This document shows positions 10,930 through 21,909 of a stretch of 50,779 nt of DNA, in pieces. Position 1 is the first letter of the stretch. Every line of letters starts with the position of its first letter. The notes under the pieces were generated by a model. That model searched no databases and was not told the origin of the DNA. It saw nothing but the letters and a program-made list of their open reading frames with translations. The DNA lies in NCBI GenBank assembly GCA_037447655.1, contig JBBHKE010000552.1:1-50779 (forward strand), given 5' to 3'. This DNA is from Zygnema cylindricum (lineage: Eukaryota; Streptophyta; Zygnematophyceae; Zygnematales; Zygnemataceae). The translations under genes were made by a program, and so were the position numbers.

Positions 10930-11300
10930 CTTGGCCGCATAAATGAAATCTACTCGCGAACCGTTACACTGAACTCGGACACAAATTAAAGGACGACGTA
11001 CAAAATGTATAAACTCGCACGAAACAAGATAAACTTCGTATAAAATAAAAAAGCGTACCCGCGCATAAATATCGATGAAACTAAAATGACGAGTAGTCAC
11101 TTGAAACTAAAATGACGATTCATCACATCACACGTGACGACGCGTCATTTTAGTTTCATCGATATTTATACGCAAGTACGCTTTTTATTGTTTACGAAGT
11201 TTATCTTGTTTCGTGCGAGTTTATACATGTACGTCGTCTTTTAATTTGTGTCCAAGTTCAGTGTAACGGTTCGCGAGTAGATTACATTTTTGCGGCTAAG
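10930..11300. mobile_element. Foldback element: long hairpin with about 160-bp arms
   Basis: Arms 10930-11091 and 11143-11300 are inverted copies of one another, from CTTGGCCGCATAAATG on the left to CATTTTTGCGGCTAAG on the right, around a loop of about 50 bp. The sequence interrupts the host element's left TIR between GACATTTGA and TGTGCGTCTCC, which are adjacent in the right TIR. It is therefore an insertion and not part of the TIR. No coding capacity is seen. Confidence 0.7.
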
Positions 11301-11309
11301 TGTGCGTCT

Positions 11310-12844
11310 CCATGTGCCTAAGGGCACTTTCCAATGTAACCAGAACTTTAGTCTTGTAACTTTGTTTATAGCGAAGATTCTCCGTACAGCTTTCAGAGCA
11401 TCCGATGTAACCGCAAATAACTTGTTACTTCAAAAAGTGACAAGCGTAGACATGTACGAAACATGTGACAGATAAACGGTGCACAAAATGTTGCGAAACT
11501 TCCACTCGGCTTCAATTCAGACGTCCACCCGCGCGCTGAACAGTTTTTGTCACTTCATAATGTGTGTACGCCACATTGTACGCCACATTGTCGACGTGGA
11601 GGCATTGCAAATGTTTAGGGTTTGTGACATTGTGACGTCAAGCACGTCACGCTCAACTAGGACAGCGCCGACGTCACAAATTCTAGAACTTTTCGCCATG
11701 GTTTTCCAATTGTTTTTTTTTTGTCTTTTCTCACTCTACTTGCCATCAAAATACTCCCAAAGATAGTAAAAAAAAATCGTTTTCAGAGATCTTTCATTTG
11801 ATACCATTTTAGACGTTTTTCATTGTAAGAATTATGAGATGACGTGGTAGTGGGAGAGGGAGAGGGAGAGAGGCGCTTTCACGGACTTCGCTTTTGCGAA
11901 ATGGCGTTCGTTGGTCGTGACCCCTTCCACGGCCAGTACGGAGAAAAGCGCACGGAAAAAAGTCACGCATAGGCTGTAAACGTGAAGTGAGTTTTTTTTT
12001 AGTACTCCGCCCACAAAGATTTTCAAAAACCTCCGACACGTGCGACAGCATTTGCCTATTTGCTCACATCATGGAACTATATTTAAAATCACCTCGCGAG
12101 GTGATTTTATATAAAGTTTAAAAGATGAGGTGAAACGACGCGAAAGTGTGTTGAAACATGCTAGACGACAAACTGCATCGCGGTAGACGACAAACTGAAG
12201 TACATATAAAGTTTTAAGGTAACGCAACTTGTACGGTAGAATTTTCAGTTTTTTGGTACGCTGCAGATTTTTTCGTTTTTTTCCAAGTTATAGACGAAAA
12301 CGACAGAAAATAACTGTAACTTTAGCACATGGGAAAGTGCCCTAAATAAGGTTTTTTTTTCTGTCGTTTTCTTGTAAAACTTAGAGCCGCACCACGTAAG
12401 TTTCAACCGTACAAAATAAAGAAAAAATGAGAAGTACATTTTGCGTCATCATCCAATTTAAGATGTACTACATATTGTCGTTTTGTGTTCTTCGACCCAC
12501 GGCCATGCCAAAAAATTTCATCTTCAAACTTTTTTTTAAAACACAGGAAAGATGTGTTTTAAAACAAAGATTTTTCGAAAAACAAATAAAAACACGTAGT
12601 TGCATGTGTAAGAAAATTACAGGAAAATTTCAAAAGAATTCAAGCGACGACGAAAAGTGCACGATCCACTATGTTTTGTCCGTTTGCGTCCAGGTACGAC
12701 AAAGCAAAGTACACAATTTGTTTAGTTTTGTCCGTTTGCGATTAGTACGGATTTTATTTCGCCAAGGGTCTCAAGATCCGAGCCATTTCACGTCGCGCGG
12801 ACAAGAGACGCAAAGGCAAAGTGCATCTTCCTCAACCGTGAAAC
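11310..12844. other. Interior of the Mutator-like element, no recognised gene
   Basis: A plus-strand frame at 12427-12903 (158 codons) has no recognisable domain and runs into the copia LTR. A 24-bp perfect palindrome AAAATCACCTCG/CGAGGTGATTTT lies at 12085-12108, and TAGACGACAAACTG is repeated about 24 bp apart near 12161-12198. A GAGAGGGAGA patch lies near 11853. Confidence 0.45.
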
Positions 12845-13843
12845 TGCAATTCTGTGTCCCTCATTTGGACCAAAAATTGAGGAAGCCTCTAGGTAGTTTT
12901 TGATTAACCAACTTTCAACGAGTGCAACTGCCACCCTAGCAGATAAATAGATAACCTGACTGCACCCCTGTGCAATTTGGACTCCCCTGAGTCCACTACA
13001 AAAAGAATCACTGAAAAACGCCCAACCAGGCGATTAGTTATGGAGTGGCAAAGATGCCAATATTTATACAAGCTTGTTGGGAGAGAGAAGGCTACCTCCT
13101 CAACCCACTAAGTCCCAAACCCTCTCACAACCCCTATCTACTGATGTACGGAACCAATCAGAAGACTGTACAATACAGAAAGGTATTACGACCGATATAC
13201 TTTCTGTACGACCTGTGTACGAAAAGGCCATAGAGTGGACGACTGTCTTCTCCAGACTTGTCCTAACGCTCCCCGGGATTCCAGCTTCCCAATGACATAT
13301 TGCCGCGTGTCCCCAAGTCGTGTTACATCCGAAAACCGCCAAAGCGGCCATTCCGGGATCTCGGCGATGATGTGATCCGTCGGATCCAAATCGGCTTTAA
13401 TTCCTATCCGTTCAAAACAAATGTCCTGTACATTTGTTTCGTGCGCACTTAATTCCCCAACTAGTTTCTATGTATCATATTTGTAATTCCGTTAATCGGA
13501 TTAGTCGTCTATCTATTGTTTAAATAGCTATCGAATCCTATGTATCCTAACGGACAACTACGACAGACTGGTAAGGGTTGACGGCTATGCCTCGCCTTAC
13601 CGATCGAAGGTTCGAGTTTTGCCGGACTCATCCTTTTTGATTGAGAGTGACTTAGGTCACTTTTAAGCAATGCCTCTGGAGCTAAGGCAGCCATGGCTCC
13701 ACCGCCCTCTCTCTCCTTCAGTGACTACAACAAGTATGGGGGCTAGAGAGAAAAGGTGGAGGCAGGCTGCCTCTGCTTTCCTTTTTCTTTTTATTTTAAT
13801 TAAGACCTAGAAAATACCTCTCCTAAATCTAGCGATTTTAACA
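12845..13843 (-). repeat. copia-1 3' LTR
   Basis: Near-identical in layout to 17745-18741. It carries the GTAC hairpin, the conserved TAGTCACTGAAGG/AGCCATGGCTGCC block and the antisense tRNA-like block (B-box-like GGTTCGAGTTT on the plus strand at 13609-13619). It is preceded in element orientation by the polypurine tract. Confidence 0.93.
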
Positions 13844-13855
13844 CTCCCCTTATTT
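13844..13855 (-). promoter_or_regulatory. copia-1 polypurine tract
   Basis: On the minus strand AAATAAGGGGAG abuts the TG start of the 3' LTR. It would prime plus-strand DNA synthesis. The same tract precedes the 3' LTRs of copia-2 and copia-7. Confidence 0.85.
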
Positions 13856-13856
13856 T

Positions 13857-14535
13857 CTAGTGTAATTTAAATTTCTCTTTTAATCCACATTTTTCTCTAC
13901 AGTACTTTAGCTTGGGAGATGGCACATGCTTTGTCATCATATCAGCCACCATTTCCCCATCACTCCTATACACCAAATTCACAATTTTATTTTCCATTTT
14001 TTCCCTCACAAAGCTCAATCTTATGTCCATATGCTTAGCTTTGAAATGATATTTTGGATTGGCTGCAATTGCAATTGCAGCTTGATTATCACAAAACACT
14101 TCATGCACTCCCTTCTTCATGTATTCCAATTTTTGCAACAAGAACTTCACCCACATCAGCTCTTTCACAGCAGAACAAGAGGCCATGTACTTAGCCTCCA
14201 TAGTGGACTGAGCAACAACCTTTTGTTGCTTGCTGCTCCAACAGCAAGCACCTTCCCCCACATACAATACATACCCGGAAGTGCACCTTCTCATAGGTGC
14301 ATCCCTATAATTGGCATCACTCCAAGTAGTGATGTTAGTGTGTTCCCCTCCCAAATGCAACCATTGATCCCTAGTTCCCACCAGGTATCTCATTACTCTC
14401 TTGGCTGCCTCCCAGTCTCTTTTCTAGGATCATTAAGACTCCTACTGAGGACTCCAACTGCTGTAGCTATGTCAGGCCTGGTACAATTCATAAAGTAAAT
14501 CAAACTTCCTACAACCTGTTTGTAAGGAATAGACT
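13857..14535 (-). pseudogene. copia-1 RNase H domain (frameshifted)
   Basis: The longest piece (14393-13857) reads TTWSDANYRDAPMRRCTSGY, then SSKQQKVVAQSTMEAKYMA and VFCDNQAAIAIA, the copia RNase H signature with its TxSDA, STxEAEY and DN motifs (E of the second is K here). Upstream, the linking segment SLIYFMNCTRPDIA lies in other frames, with shifts near 14560 and 14420. The terminal ADMMTK...CREKCGLK motif is present. Confidence 0.85.
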
Positions 14536-15483
14536 TCATAAACTGCCCCTTTTTGGACTCATCTGGTCATCTATCATTATCACTCCTCCTTCTACACTCC
14601 CATCACTTACTTTTTTCAAGTCCATGGGAGTGGTACAACTGTTTGCATTCTCTATCTGAAATTTCTCCAGCATATTTCCTATAGCCTCTTTCTGAGTAAG
14701 TCTGATGATCCTCTTCCCCCTATCTCTTTCCATTTGAATTCCCAGAATACATTTAGCCTCCCCTAAATCCTTCATGTCAAATCTGCTTCCCATATCTCTC
14801 TTTAGCCTATTTATCTTCTCCATAGACTTACTCAATACCAGCAAATCATCCACATAAATTGCAATAAAAATCACACCATTCTCATCTTGAAATATATAAA
14901 TAGAATGGTCAGAATTGATCCGAATATACCCCAGACTGGTAAGAAACTCATCTAGTTTTTTATTCCATTGTCTGGGGGCCTGATTTAGTCCATATAGGGA
15001 CTTTATAAGTCGACAGACTTTGCTTTCCTCTCCTTCCTCTACAAAACCTTCTGGTTGCCGCATGAAGATTTCCTCCTCCTGTTCACCGTTGAGGAAGGCG
15101 GTCTTAATATCCATCTGATGTATCTCCATGTCTTCCGCTGTTGCTAAACTAAGGAGAATCTTAACAGATGGGAATCGAACTACCGGAGCAAAGGTCTCGT
15201 CATAATCTATCCCCTCATTTTCGGTTAACCGTTTTGCCACCAGCCGAGCTTTAAATCTCTCAATGGTGTTATCTGGGTTCAATTTTAGTTTAAATACCCA
15301 TTTACACCCAATAGGTTTTCTATCTGGTGGACATTCCACTAGCTCCCAAGTATTTACCTCCATGATTGAAGCCATCTCATCATTTATGGCTCTTACCCAC
15401 CTTTCTTTCTCCGGACTGTCCATTGCCTTCGAGTATGATTGAAGCTCATTTGGATGAGAAAGCTTTGTTACCTTGCAAACAAC
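14536..15483 (-). pseudogene. copia-1 reverse transcriptase domain
   Basis: The frame continues from the integrase ORF after the TAG at 15486-15484. Recognised blocks include KPIGCKWVFKLK, ARLVAKR, IHQMDIKTAFLNG (first catalytic Asp) and FIAIYVDDLLVLSKS (the YVDD active site). Family conservation suggests a complete palm/fingers region. It ends in a frameshift at about 14560 (run AAAAAGGGG). Confidence 0.9.
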
Positions 15484-17298
15484 CTATCTTTCTTGAAGCC
15501 TTTTGCTGCTATTCTGTCCTCCCTGAAAGTCCGAAGCTGGAATGGAGGGAAGTCTTGGATTCCTCCGAATTGTCTCATCAGCTCCTCTATCCGTGGGAAC
15601 CGGTTCTGACTCCTCTTCCTCTCTCTCCTCAAAGTGTGTAGGAATATGAGGGGATTCTGGTATATCTCCCTCATCTTTTATCTCCCCTGAATCTGCAGTC
15701 ATGTTTTCACTAGTGTCCCTTTTGGGAAAATCTAAGCCCTCCTCACTCTCTGACTCAAAACTGATCCTAATTTTCTTAGTGTATTTGAAGGGATCAAAAG
15801 AATTCCATTCATCCATGACAACTCGATGCTTTACCACAATGATATCTTGTTTAGCTAAGTTATAGACTCTATATCCCTTGACATCCTCATCATATCCCAC
15901 AAAATATCCTGGTTTCCCTTTAGCATCTAGTTTCCAGTTTTTTTTATCTGTGTCAAGACTGTAAACTTGACTACCGAATACTTTCAAGTGGGAAACATTC
16001 GGTTTCTTTCCAACCCATCTCTCATAAGGGGTCATTCCTTTAACAGCTGTAGTGAGGACTCTATTCTTAATGTAGTTAGCACAGTTCATGGCCTCTGCCC
16101 AAAATCTTCTTCCTATTTTCTTATCTGCCAACATGCAACACACACTATCTCCCAAGGTCCGGTTTATCCTCTCAACTACCCTATTTTGTTCTGGATTATT
16201 CGGTACAGTTTTCTGATGCTGAATTCCCTCATCTCTCAAATAATCCTCAAACTGGTTAGAGGTATACTCTCCCCCATTATCACTTCTTATTCTTTTAATG
16301 GGGGTTCCGTGCAACTTCTCACTCCAGGCTTTGTATTCTTTAAAGTATTTTGGTGTTTCCGAATTTGTTTTCAAGAAGTAGACTCTGGAATATCTAGACC
16401 AATCATCGGTAATTGTCAACATATACCTCTTCCCCCCAACCGAAGGCACACTTGTTGGTCCCCAGATATCTGTGTGGACTAGATCTAGTACTTTCTCACC
16501 TTTATATGTGGCGGCTTTGGGAAAGGGAAGTCTGTGAGCCTTACCTTGGGCACAACCACTATAGTCATCCATCATCTCATTATCCCCAAACCGAATACCC
16601 TCTACTACACCCAGTTTCTTCATTTCCCTTAGTGTATCAAAATGCACATGTCCCAAACGCTTAAGCCAGATCGTCAAGCTCGGAACACCACCATAGTAAG
16701 CACTCTTCTTTTCATTACTCAGGTTAAGCCTAAACATTCCTTGGCTACCTTTATCTGCTGTGAAGTAGATTTCATCTCCATACTTAGCTGTAAAGACTCC
16801 CTTTCTAGTGAAGGTATCAAAATCCTTGTCATCTAATACAGAAGTAGACACAAGATTCTTACTCAAGTGAGGAATGTAGAGCACATCTGAGAAGGTGAGA
16901 ATAGAAGTCTTACCCTCCACTAAGACTTTCAGATCTACTGAACCCACTAGATTTGTGGTAACTACTCTCCCATCCCTGTACTCTATTTCCACAGTAGGGA
17001 TATTTTTTAGCTTAGTGAAGAGATGCCTGTCACGACACAAATGCATGAATGCACCTGAGTTGATGATCCATCCCTCCTCTAGTGCTTCTCGAATGGCTCC
17101 AAGGGCACACTTCTGTTTCTGAGGGATCTCCTTCTCCTCTAGATTCTCGTCAAGAAAAAGCTCCCTATCCTCCTCCTCGGAGGACTCGTCCTCCTCGGTC
17201 CTCCTTTCACTCGTGTGACCACAAGTGCTTTCTTCTTCCCTCCGGAAGAACCACCTCCAAGATTTTCTTGAAGCCTCAACTCCGATAGCTTGATGCAA
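15484..17298 (-). pseudogene. copia-1 protease-integrase region
   Basis: Protease: the expected DSGA reads NSGA (WIINSGAFMHLC), so the catalytic aspartate is lost. Integrase N-terminal zinc site: the first His is replaced (WLKRLGHVHFD) and the first Cys of CxxC reads Tyr (YSGCAQGK). The integrase core is preserved: HTDIWGP, SDNGGEY and NPEQN supply the DDE residues. Copia-type GKPGYFVGYD and LPSIPASDF follow. The frame ends in TAG where copia-2 has a sense codon. The first residues before about 17240 are out of frame with the true protein. Confidence 0.92.
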
Positions 17299-17764
17299 TC
17301 AGCTATGAAGTGTCCTTGTTTTTTGCAGAAATGACAAATGCGCTGTGGAATCCTCGGTTCTCCAGATTGATCCCTTTCCCCTTTGAAGTTGTTGTACGGC
17401 TTCTTTGGATCCTTCCTCCACCGGTCCGTTCCGGCAGCTGGAGCTTGAACGCTCTTTCCTCCTCTTCGGATCTCAATGGTGTTTTCCTGTACAAGTATCA
17501 TTCTGACCACGGTGCTCCACTTCCAAGCACTATCATCCATTTGTTGCACTCGATACATGATATTTTCATACTCGTTTGGCAACTTCATGACGAGAGTGTT
17601 ATCTTTCATCTTCATAGTGCCTGTCCATCCGGCACTTTCCATCTCCATGTTCGTTTCTCACATAATGCCCCTGTCATCATCGCTTCCCAGTAAATGAACC
17701 CAGATTCGTTGAATATGGGCACCCTAGAGGGTGGGCCCATAACCTGCAATTCTGTGTCCCCCAT
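17139..17764 (-). pseudogene. copia-1 gag (internally deleted)
   Basis: The frame can start at ATG 17764-17762 in the LTR (MGDTELQV) or at ATG 17740-17738 inside the primer-binding site (MGPPSRVPIF). It runs to ALCEKR and then joins, out of frame, a segment reading MEMESAGWTGTMKMK. Compared with copia-2 about 455 bp are missing. The CCHC zinc knuckle is intact (CHFCKKQGHFIADC). A frameshift near 17210 separates gag from the protease frame. Gag would form the particle and bind RNA. Confidence 0.88.
17726..17744 (-). promoter_or_regulatory. copia-1 primer-binding site (half initiator tRNA-Met)
   Basis: Immediately inside the 5' LTR the minus strand reads GGTTATGGGCCCACC (17744-17730), complementary to the anticodon arm of initiator tRNA-Met. 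Drosophila copia is known to prime from a half-tRNA cleaved in this arm. The ATG within it is in frame with gag. Confidence 0.8.
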
Positions 17765-18741
17765 TTGGACCAAAAATTGAGGAAGCCTCTAGGTAGTTTT
17801 TGACTAACCCACTTTCAACGAGTGCAACTGCCACCCTAGCAGATAAATAGATAACCTGACTGCACCCCTGTGCAGTTTGGACTCATCGAGTCCACTACAA
17901 AAAGAATCACTGAAAAACGCCCAACCAGGCGATTAGTTATGGAGTGGCAAAGATGCCAATATTATACAAGCTTGTTGGGAGAGAGAAGGCTACCTCCTCA
18001 ACCCACTAAGTCCCAAACCCTCTCACAACCCCTATCTACTCATGTACGAAACCAATCAGAAGACTGTACAGTACTGAAAGGTACTACGGCCGATGTACTT
18101 TCTGTACGGCCTGTGTACGACAAGGCCATGGAGTGGACGCTTGTCTTCTCCGGACTTGTCCTCACGCTCCTCAGGATTACAGCTTCCCAATGATATATTG
18201 CCACGTGTCGCCAGCTCATGTTACATCCAAAAACCGCCAAAGCGGCCATTCCGGGATCTCGGCGATGATGTGATCCGCCGGATTTAAATCGGCTTTAATT
18301 CCCAGCCGTTCAAAACAAATGTCCGGTACATTTGTTTTGTGCGCACTTAATTCCCCAACTAGTTTTTATGTATCCTATTTGTAGTTCCGTTAATCAGATT
18401 TTTGGTCTATCTATTGTTTAAATAGCTATCGAACCCTTTGTATCCTAACGCACCACTACGACAGACAGGTGAGGGTTGAGGGCTATGCCTCGCCCTACCG
18501 GTCGGAGTTTCGAGTTTTGCCTGACTCAACCTTTTTGATTGAGAGTGACTTAGGTCACTCTTAAGCCCTGCCTCTGGAGCTAAGGCAGCCATGGCTCCAC
18601 CGCCCTCTCTCTCCTTCAGTGACTACAACAAGTATGGTGGCTAGAGAGAGAAGGTTAAGGCAGACTGCCTCTGTTTTCCTTTTCCTTTTTATTTTAATTA
18701 AGACCTAGAAAATACCTCTCCTAAATCTAGCGATTTCAACA
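17745..18741 (-). repeat. copia-1 5' LTR
   Basis: Ends in GAATTGCA at the primer-binding site. A TATA-like TATAAT (minus strand, 17966-17961) follows the CTCTCTCCCAACAAGC stretch, where other copies have TATAAA. The tRNA-like block is present near 18445-18535 but its B-box is changed (GAGTTTCGAGTTT). Confidence 0.92.
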
Positions 18742-19342
18742 AAAACGGCACAGGCTGGGTGGCGGTACGTTTACAATGTCACGAACACTCATGCGACGTC
18801 ACAACGTGTTACAAAAAATATTGTGCGTCATCACACATTATAGACGTTGACAGCCGTCACGGGCATTGTCAACGTATACAATCGTCACATGCTTAAGTAA
18901 CTATTTCGTTGTTACACATAGGGACACCCAAAATCCGGGTCCGCCGGATCTGCGCTAAAAACAAAGTTATTTCTCTAAGTTTCAAGTACATGGAGACGCA
19001 CCCTAAGTGAAATGTCTGTGTGTGCTCTCACAGACGCGAAGTGATAAACAACTTGCGCGCAACCATTTTATTTATGTGGCTGCCGCAGTTTTGTTATAGT
19101 AAACTTGCGACGGCTGTATGAATTGTTTTTTTTTTTTTTATGTCGGTCGACGTTCGCAAGCGCGACACTTTTTTAACCGCCAGTACAATATTTCGCCAGT
19201 CAAAGTTGTTCGACGGATTGACCATCAAATTGGAACTTAAAGGTAAGTAGCTTGTACGAAATTGTACTTCAAATGTACAATTTATGACAACTACCTGCGT
19301 GCAGCAAAAATCGTCTCTGCGATTAGCAATTCCCTAATATTT

Positions 19343-19675
19343 AAGATAGTCGAATGCAGTTATCCACGTCTCCTTACACCAAACTATTATTAGGGTGTAT
19401 AATTTGCTGTTGACAATAATATAGGGTTTCCTTTAGTAATGAGTGTTTAGTACAAACCCATGTTTATGACTTTAAGATGAGGGTTTGTTAACATTTCATG
19501 GATATTCTTATTAAGAATTAATAAAAGGGTGGATATGCATAAATGTTCTAGTTAGAGTTATGTGATGACACGAAGTAGTAATATGTAAACAAGCCATAAT
19601 TTCTTGCGCACTTCGTAGGGTTAACGTTGCCATACCAAGAACATATGTTGCATTATTAACATTATTTCAAAAATT
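19343..19675. other. Short intergenic stretch, nothing seen
   Basis: AT-rich sequence between the Mutator-like element and the duplicated segment. No coding or repeat structure is evident. Confidence 0.4.
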
Positions 19676-20108
19676 CGTAATATGGCCAAAAAAAAGAACT
19701 CCTGAAAAAAGAGTGCTCGGGGAAATCTTTGTGGAGAAGTGCTAGGTCCTGCCATATAGTGTGCCTAATGGTGCCCGTTAGTAACTCGAGAATTTTTTGG
19801 GCCGATATATCTCGATTTTTGTCACTTCTATGTAAATTCCTCTACATGTCAAAACAAGGAAATAAAAATTCAAAATATAGACTAAAACGTGATGCTTTTT
19901 GGACACATATTTTTTTAAGAGTGAAAAGAAACATTATTTGCAAATGGAGAGGAAACAAAAAACATTTTTATTGAAATTAGAGTGTAATTACATTTCTAAA
20001 AGCTCGCACTCACTCCGTTTCCAACGTCATTTGCTAAGGTCACATAAGTCAATCTCCACGGCATGAAACGGAATGCAACACTGATTTTTTATTATTATAT
20101 CGCAACCA
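19676..20108 (-). pseudogene. Degenerate copy 1 of an unrecognised gene
   Basis: This segment is a diverged direct duplicate of 21720-22145. On the minus strand it encodes DISAQKILELLTGTIRHTIW and then ALLHKDFPEHSFFRSSFF, which matches the other copy (DISAQKFLELLTRTIRQTIW, ALLHKDFPDHAFFTSSFF). The substitutions keep the protein, indicating descent from a coding sequence. An in-frame stop lies just upstream. No family was recognised. Confidence 0.5.
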
Positions 20109-20157
20109 CTAAGGTGTTACAAAGGTGGTACAAGTCACAATAAAGCTTCTAGATATA

Positions 20158-20203
20158 GTGTATTGAATCCATAATACTCAGTGTATTGAATCCATAATAC
20201 TCT
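20158..20203. repeat. 23-bp tandem duplication
   Basis: GTGTATTGAATCCATAATAC followed by TCA/TCT occurs twice without a spacer. Confidence 0.85.
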
Positions 20204-20289
20204 ATCCTATACCAGCTAACTAAGGGGTCTCCCCAATTTTTCCCTCTTTCCCGAATGTTTACTAACTTATAACGACTAATATAATATTT

Positions 20290-20660
20290 CCCCACTTCAG
20301 TGCCCCTATGGCGCCGAGCCAGCGTCGGCATCCACTCGGCGCCGACACTTGCCAGGAGCCAAATTTCCCCATTCTCCACTCCTAAATTTTATTTTATTTT
20401 ATTTATTATTATTAATTTTTTTTTTAATGTTTTCCTCACTCCATCTCCACTTGGCCACCTCGGTGCCTCTATGGCTCCGAGCCAGCGCCGGCATTGACTC
20501 AGCGCCGACACTTGCCAGGAGCAAAATTTCCCCCTTCCCCACTCTTAAATACTTCCTCCTCACTCCATCTCCACTTGGCCAAATCAGTGCCTCTATGGCG
20601 CCGAGCCAGCGCCGAAATCGACTCAGCGCCGACGCTTGCCAGGAGCAAAATTTACCCCTT
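20290..20660. repeat. GC-rich minisatellite, three units
   Basis: Units of about 130-160 bp share CAGTGCCTCTATGGCGCCGA and then GCCAGCG, GACTCAGCGCCGAC and TTGCCAGGAGCAAAATTT. A related pair of units lies at 22185-22400, so this is a dispersed family. Open frames over it are shadows. Confidence 0.75.
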
Positions 20661-20689
20661 CCCACTCTTGCCGCACCTCTCTCTTCTTC

Positions 20690-20955
20690 CCTCCGCAATT
20701 ATTTTTTTTCCTTCCCCCATCCCTCATCCGATCCCATGATCCACCTTCCCTCCATCCATTTATTTTCCCTGCAACAAATCTTATTCCCCCCTCGCTGTCC
20801 CTCTCCCACTTCAATTCTACTTTCACTCCCTCCATCCCTTTCTTCCAACTTCTCTCTATCCCACTCACTAACTCTTTCTCCTCCCCCCTCTCCCCCTTTT
20901 CTTCCCTCATATTCCCTTCCACCCCTTTCCCTATCCCCTTCTCTTCCTCTTCCTA
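20690..20955. repeat. Pyrimidine-rich tract
   Basis: Imperfect CCCTCT/TCCCTT repeats on the plus strand, with no periodic unit longer than a few bases. No protein is inferred. Confidence 0.8.
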
Positions 20956-20959
20956 CATT

Positions 20960-21909
20960 GACATTAGGCCCATTGCTTTGTAAGGTGTATCCTTGCCAAT
21001 TGGCCCAATCTATAGGAAATGCATCAAGAACGACATAAGATGGGTCGTGAGAAGTTGTGAAGACAACATGGGAAGAGGGAGCATGGGTAGAGGTAAAAGG
21101 TTGGGAAAGAGGAGTCGTGGAGACAATAGGGGAAGAGGGAGTATGGGTAGAGGTAGAAGGTTGGGAAAGAGGAGTCGTGGAGACGACAGAGGAAGTGGGA
21201 GCATGGGAAAAGGTAGAAGGTTGGGAAAGATAAGGTGTTGGTTGGGTAGAAGACATGGGTACAAAATGGGGAAATGAAAAAAATGGTTGAAGTTGTATAT
21301 GACAAGGGAGGAGGAGGGCGAGGAGTAGGATGTGAGGGAGGGGAAAACGAAGTTTGCGAAGAAAAATAAAAGTCATGCGTAAAAGGTGGTGTTAAGCTTA
21401 AAAGTTTTGACTCAATCCTCAAAAATCCGTTGTCAACTTTGAAATCCACTTCGTGAACTTGGCGTTGCGCTGTCACGAGCCTTGGGTCTATCATCGTCAA
21501 ACTCGTTTCTAATTTTTTGCCCAAATTCTCCACGGTGTTTTGGAGTTCTTGTATTATTCCCATGAGGGGTGGAATAACATCGACACTGACTCTCAAAGCT
21601 TGGAGTTCGGCTTTCACCTTGGATGGAATTAGAATTTCTGCAAGAGGGGATCTTTTGTCTTTATTATCGTCCATTCTCTGTACTGATTCAGCGAAAGTTC
21701 CCCACTCCGTACCGCATTCTTGTAATATGGTCAAAAAAAGAACTTGTAAAAAAAGCGTGATCAGGGAAATCTTTATGCAGAAGTGCTAGGTATTGCCATA
21801 TAGTTTGCCTTATGGTGCGCGTTAATAACTCGAGAAATTTTTGGGCCGATATATCCAGAGTTTTGTCACTCCCGCGTAAATTCCTCCTCATGTCAAAATA
21901 AGAAAACAT
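20960..21909 (-). pseudogene. Unrecognised gene, copy 2: coiled-coil and Ser/Thr/Pro repeats
   Basis: The minus strand first reads MRRNLRGSDKTLDISAQKFL and on to FPDHAFFTSSFF (21909-21690). It then shifts frame into ECGTEWGTFAESVQRMDDNK, with a heptad-like stretch (MGIIQELQNTVENLGKKLET) to about 21400. Farther on a third frame carries three 20-residue repeats of type STTPLSQPSTSTHTPSSPIV from a 60-bp tandem repeat, ending near FPIDWANWQGYTLQS. At least two frameshifts are needed, so it is called a pseudogene, though introns could account for one of them. Function is unknown; a transposon capsid-like protein is one possibility. Confidence 0.42.
21062..21235. repeat. 60-bp tandem repeat, about three units
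   Basis: Unit contains GGAAGAGGGAGCATGGGTAG, AGGTAGAAGG and TTGGGAAAGAGGAGTCGTGG. On the minus strand it encodes a Ser/Thr/Pro-rich 20-residue repeat, preserved in length in all units. Confidence 0.85.

Larger units (their letters stand above)
12845..18741 (-). mobile_element. Ty1/copia retrotransposon copia-1 (full length, defective)
   Basis: The element is bounded by LTRs of 999 bp (12845-13843, 3') and 997 bp (17745-18741, 5') that differ at an estimated several percent of sites. LTRs start TGTTRAAATCGC and end GAATTGCA. Near-duplicate flanks GAAAC (12840-12844) and AAAAC (18742-18746) suggest a 5-bp target duplication with one change. Domain order is gag, protease, integrase, RT, RNase H (copia order). 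It is dead: gag carries a deletion of about 455 bp, the protease aspartate is lost, integrase zinc residues are changed, and there is an in-frame stop plus frameshifts. Confidence 0.93.
10124..19334. mobile_element. Mutator-like long-TIR DNA element with nested insertions
   Basis: The sequence flanking each end is the same 8-bp word, TAATATTT, at 10116-10123 and 19335-19342. The termini read GAGAATTGCTAATCGCAG (left) and, inverted, GGGAATTGCTAATCGCAG (right). The inverted arms are homologous for at least 330 bp (10124-10445 against about 19010-19334) and continue inward in interrupted form (right arm to about 18979). Long inverted arms and an 8-9 bp duplication fit Mutator-like elements; hAT also gives 8 bp but has short TIRs. 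After removing the three nested insertions only about 2.4-2.5 kb remains, with no transposase seen, so it is probably non-autonomous. Confidence 0.72.

Noticed and set aside
12427-12903. 158-codon frame as a transposase remnant
   Set aside because: No catalytic motif, low complexity, and its end lies in the copia-1 LTR, so it cannot be an ancestral gene as it stands.
13926-14498. Plus-strand frame of 190 codons
   Set aside because: Antisense shadow of the copia-1 RNase H region.
15967-16482. Plus-strand frame of 171 codons
   Set aside because: Antisense shadow of the copia-1 integrase.
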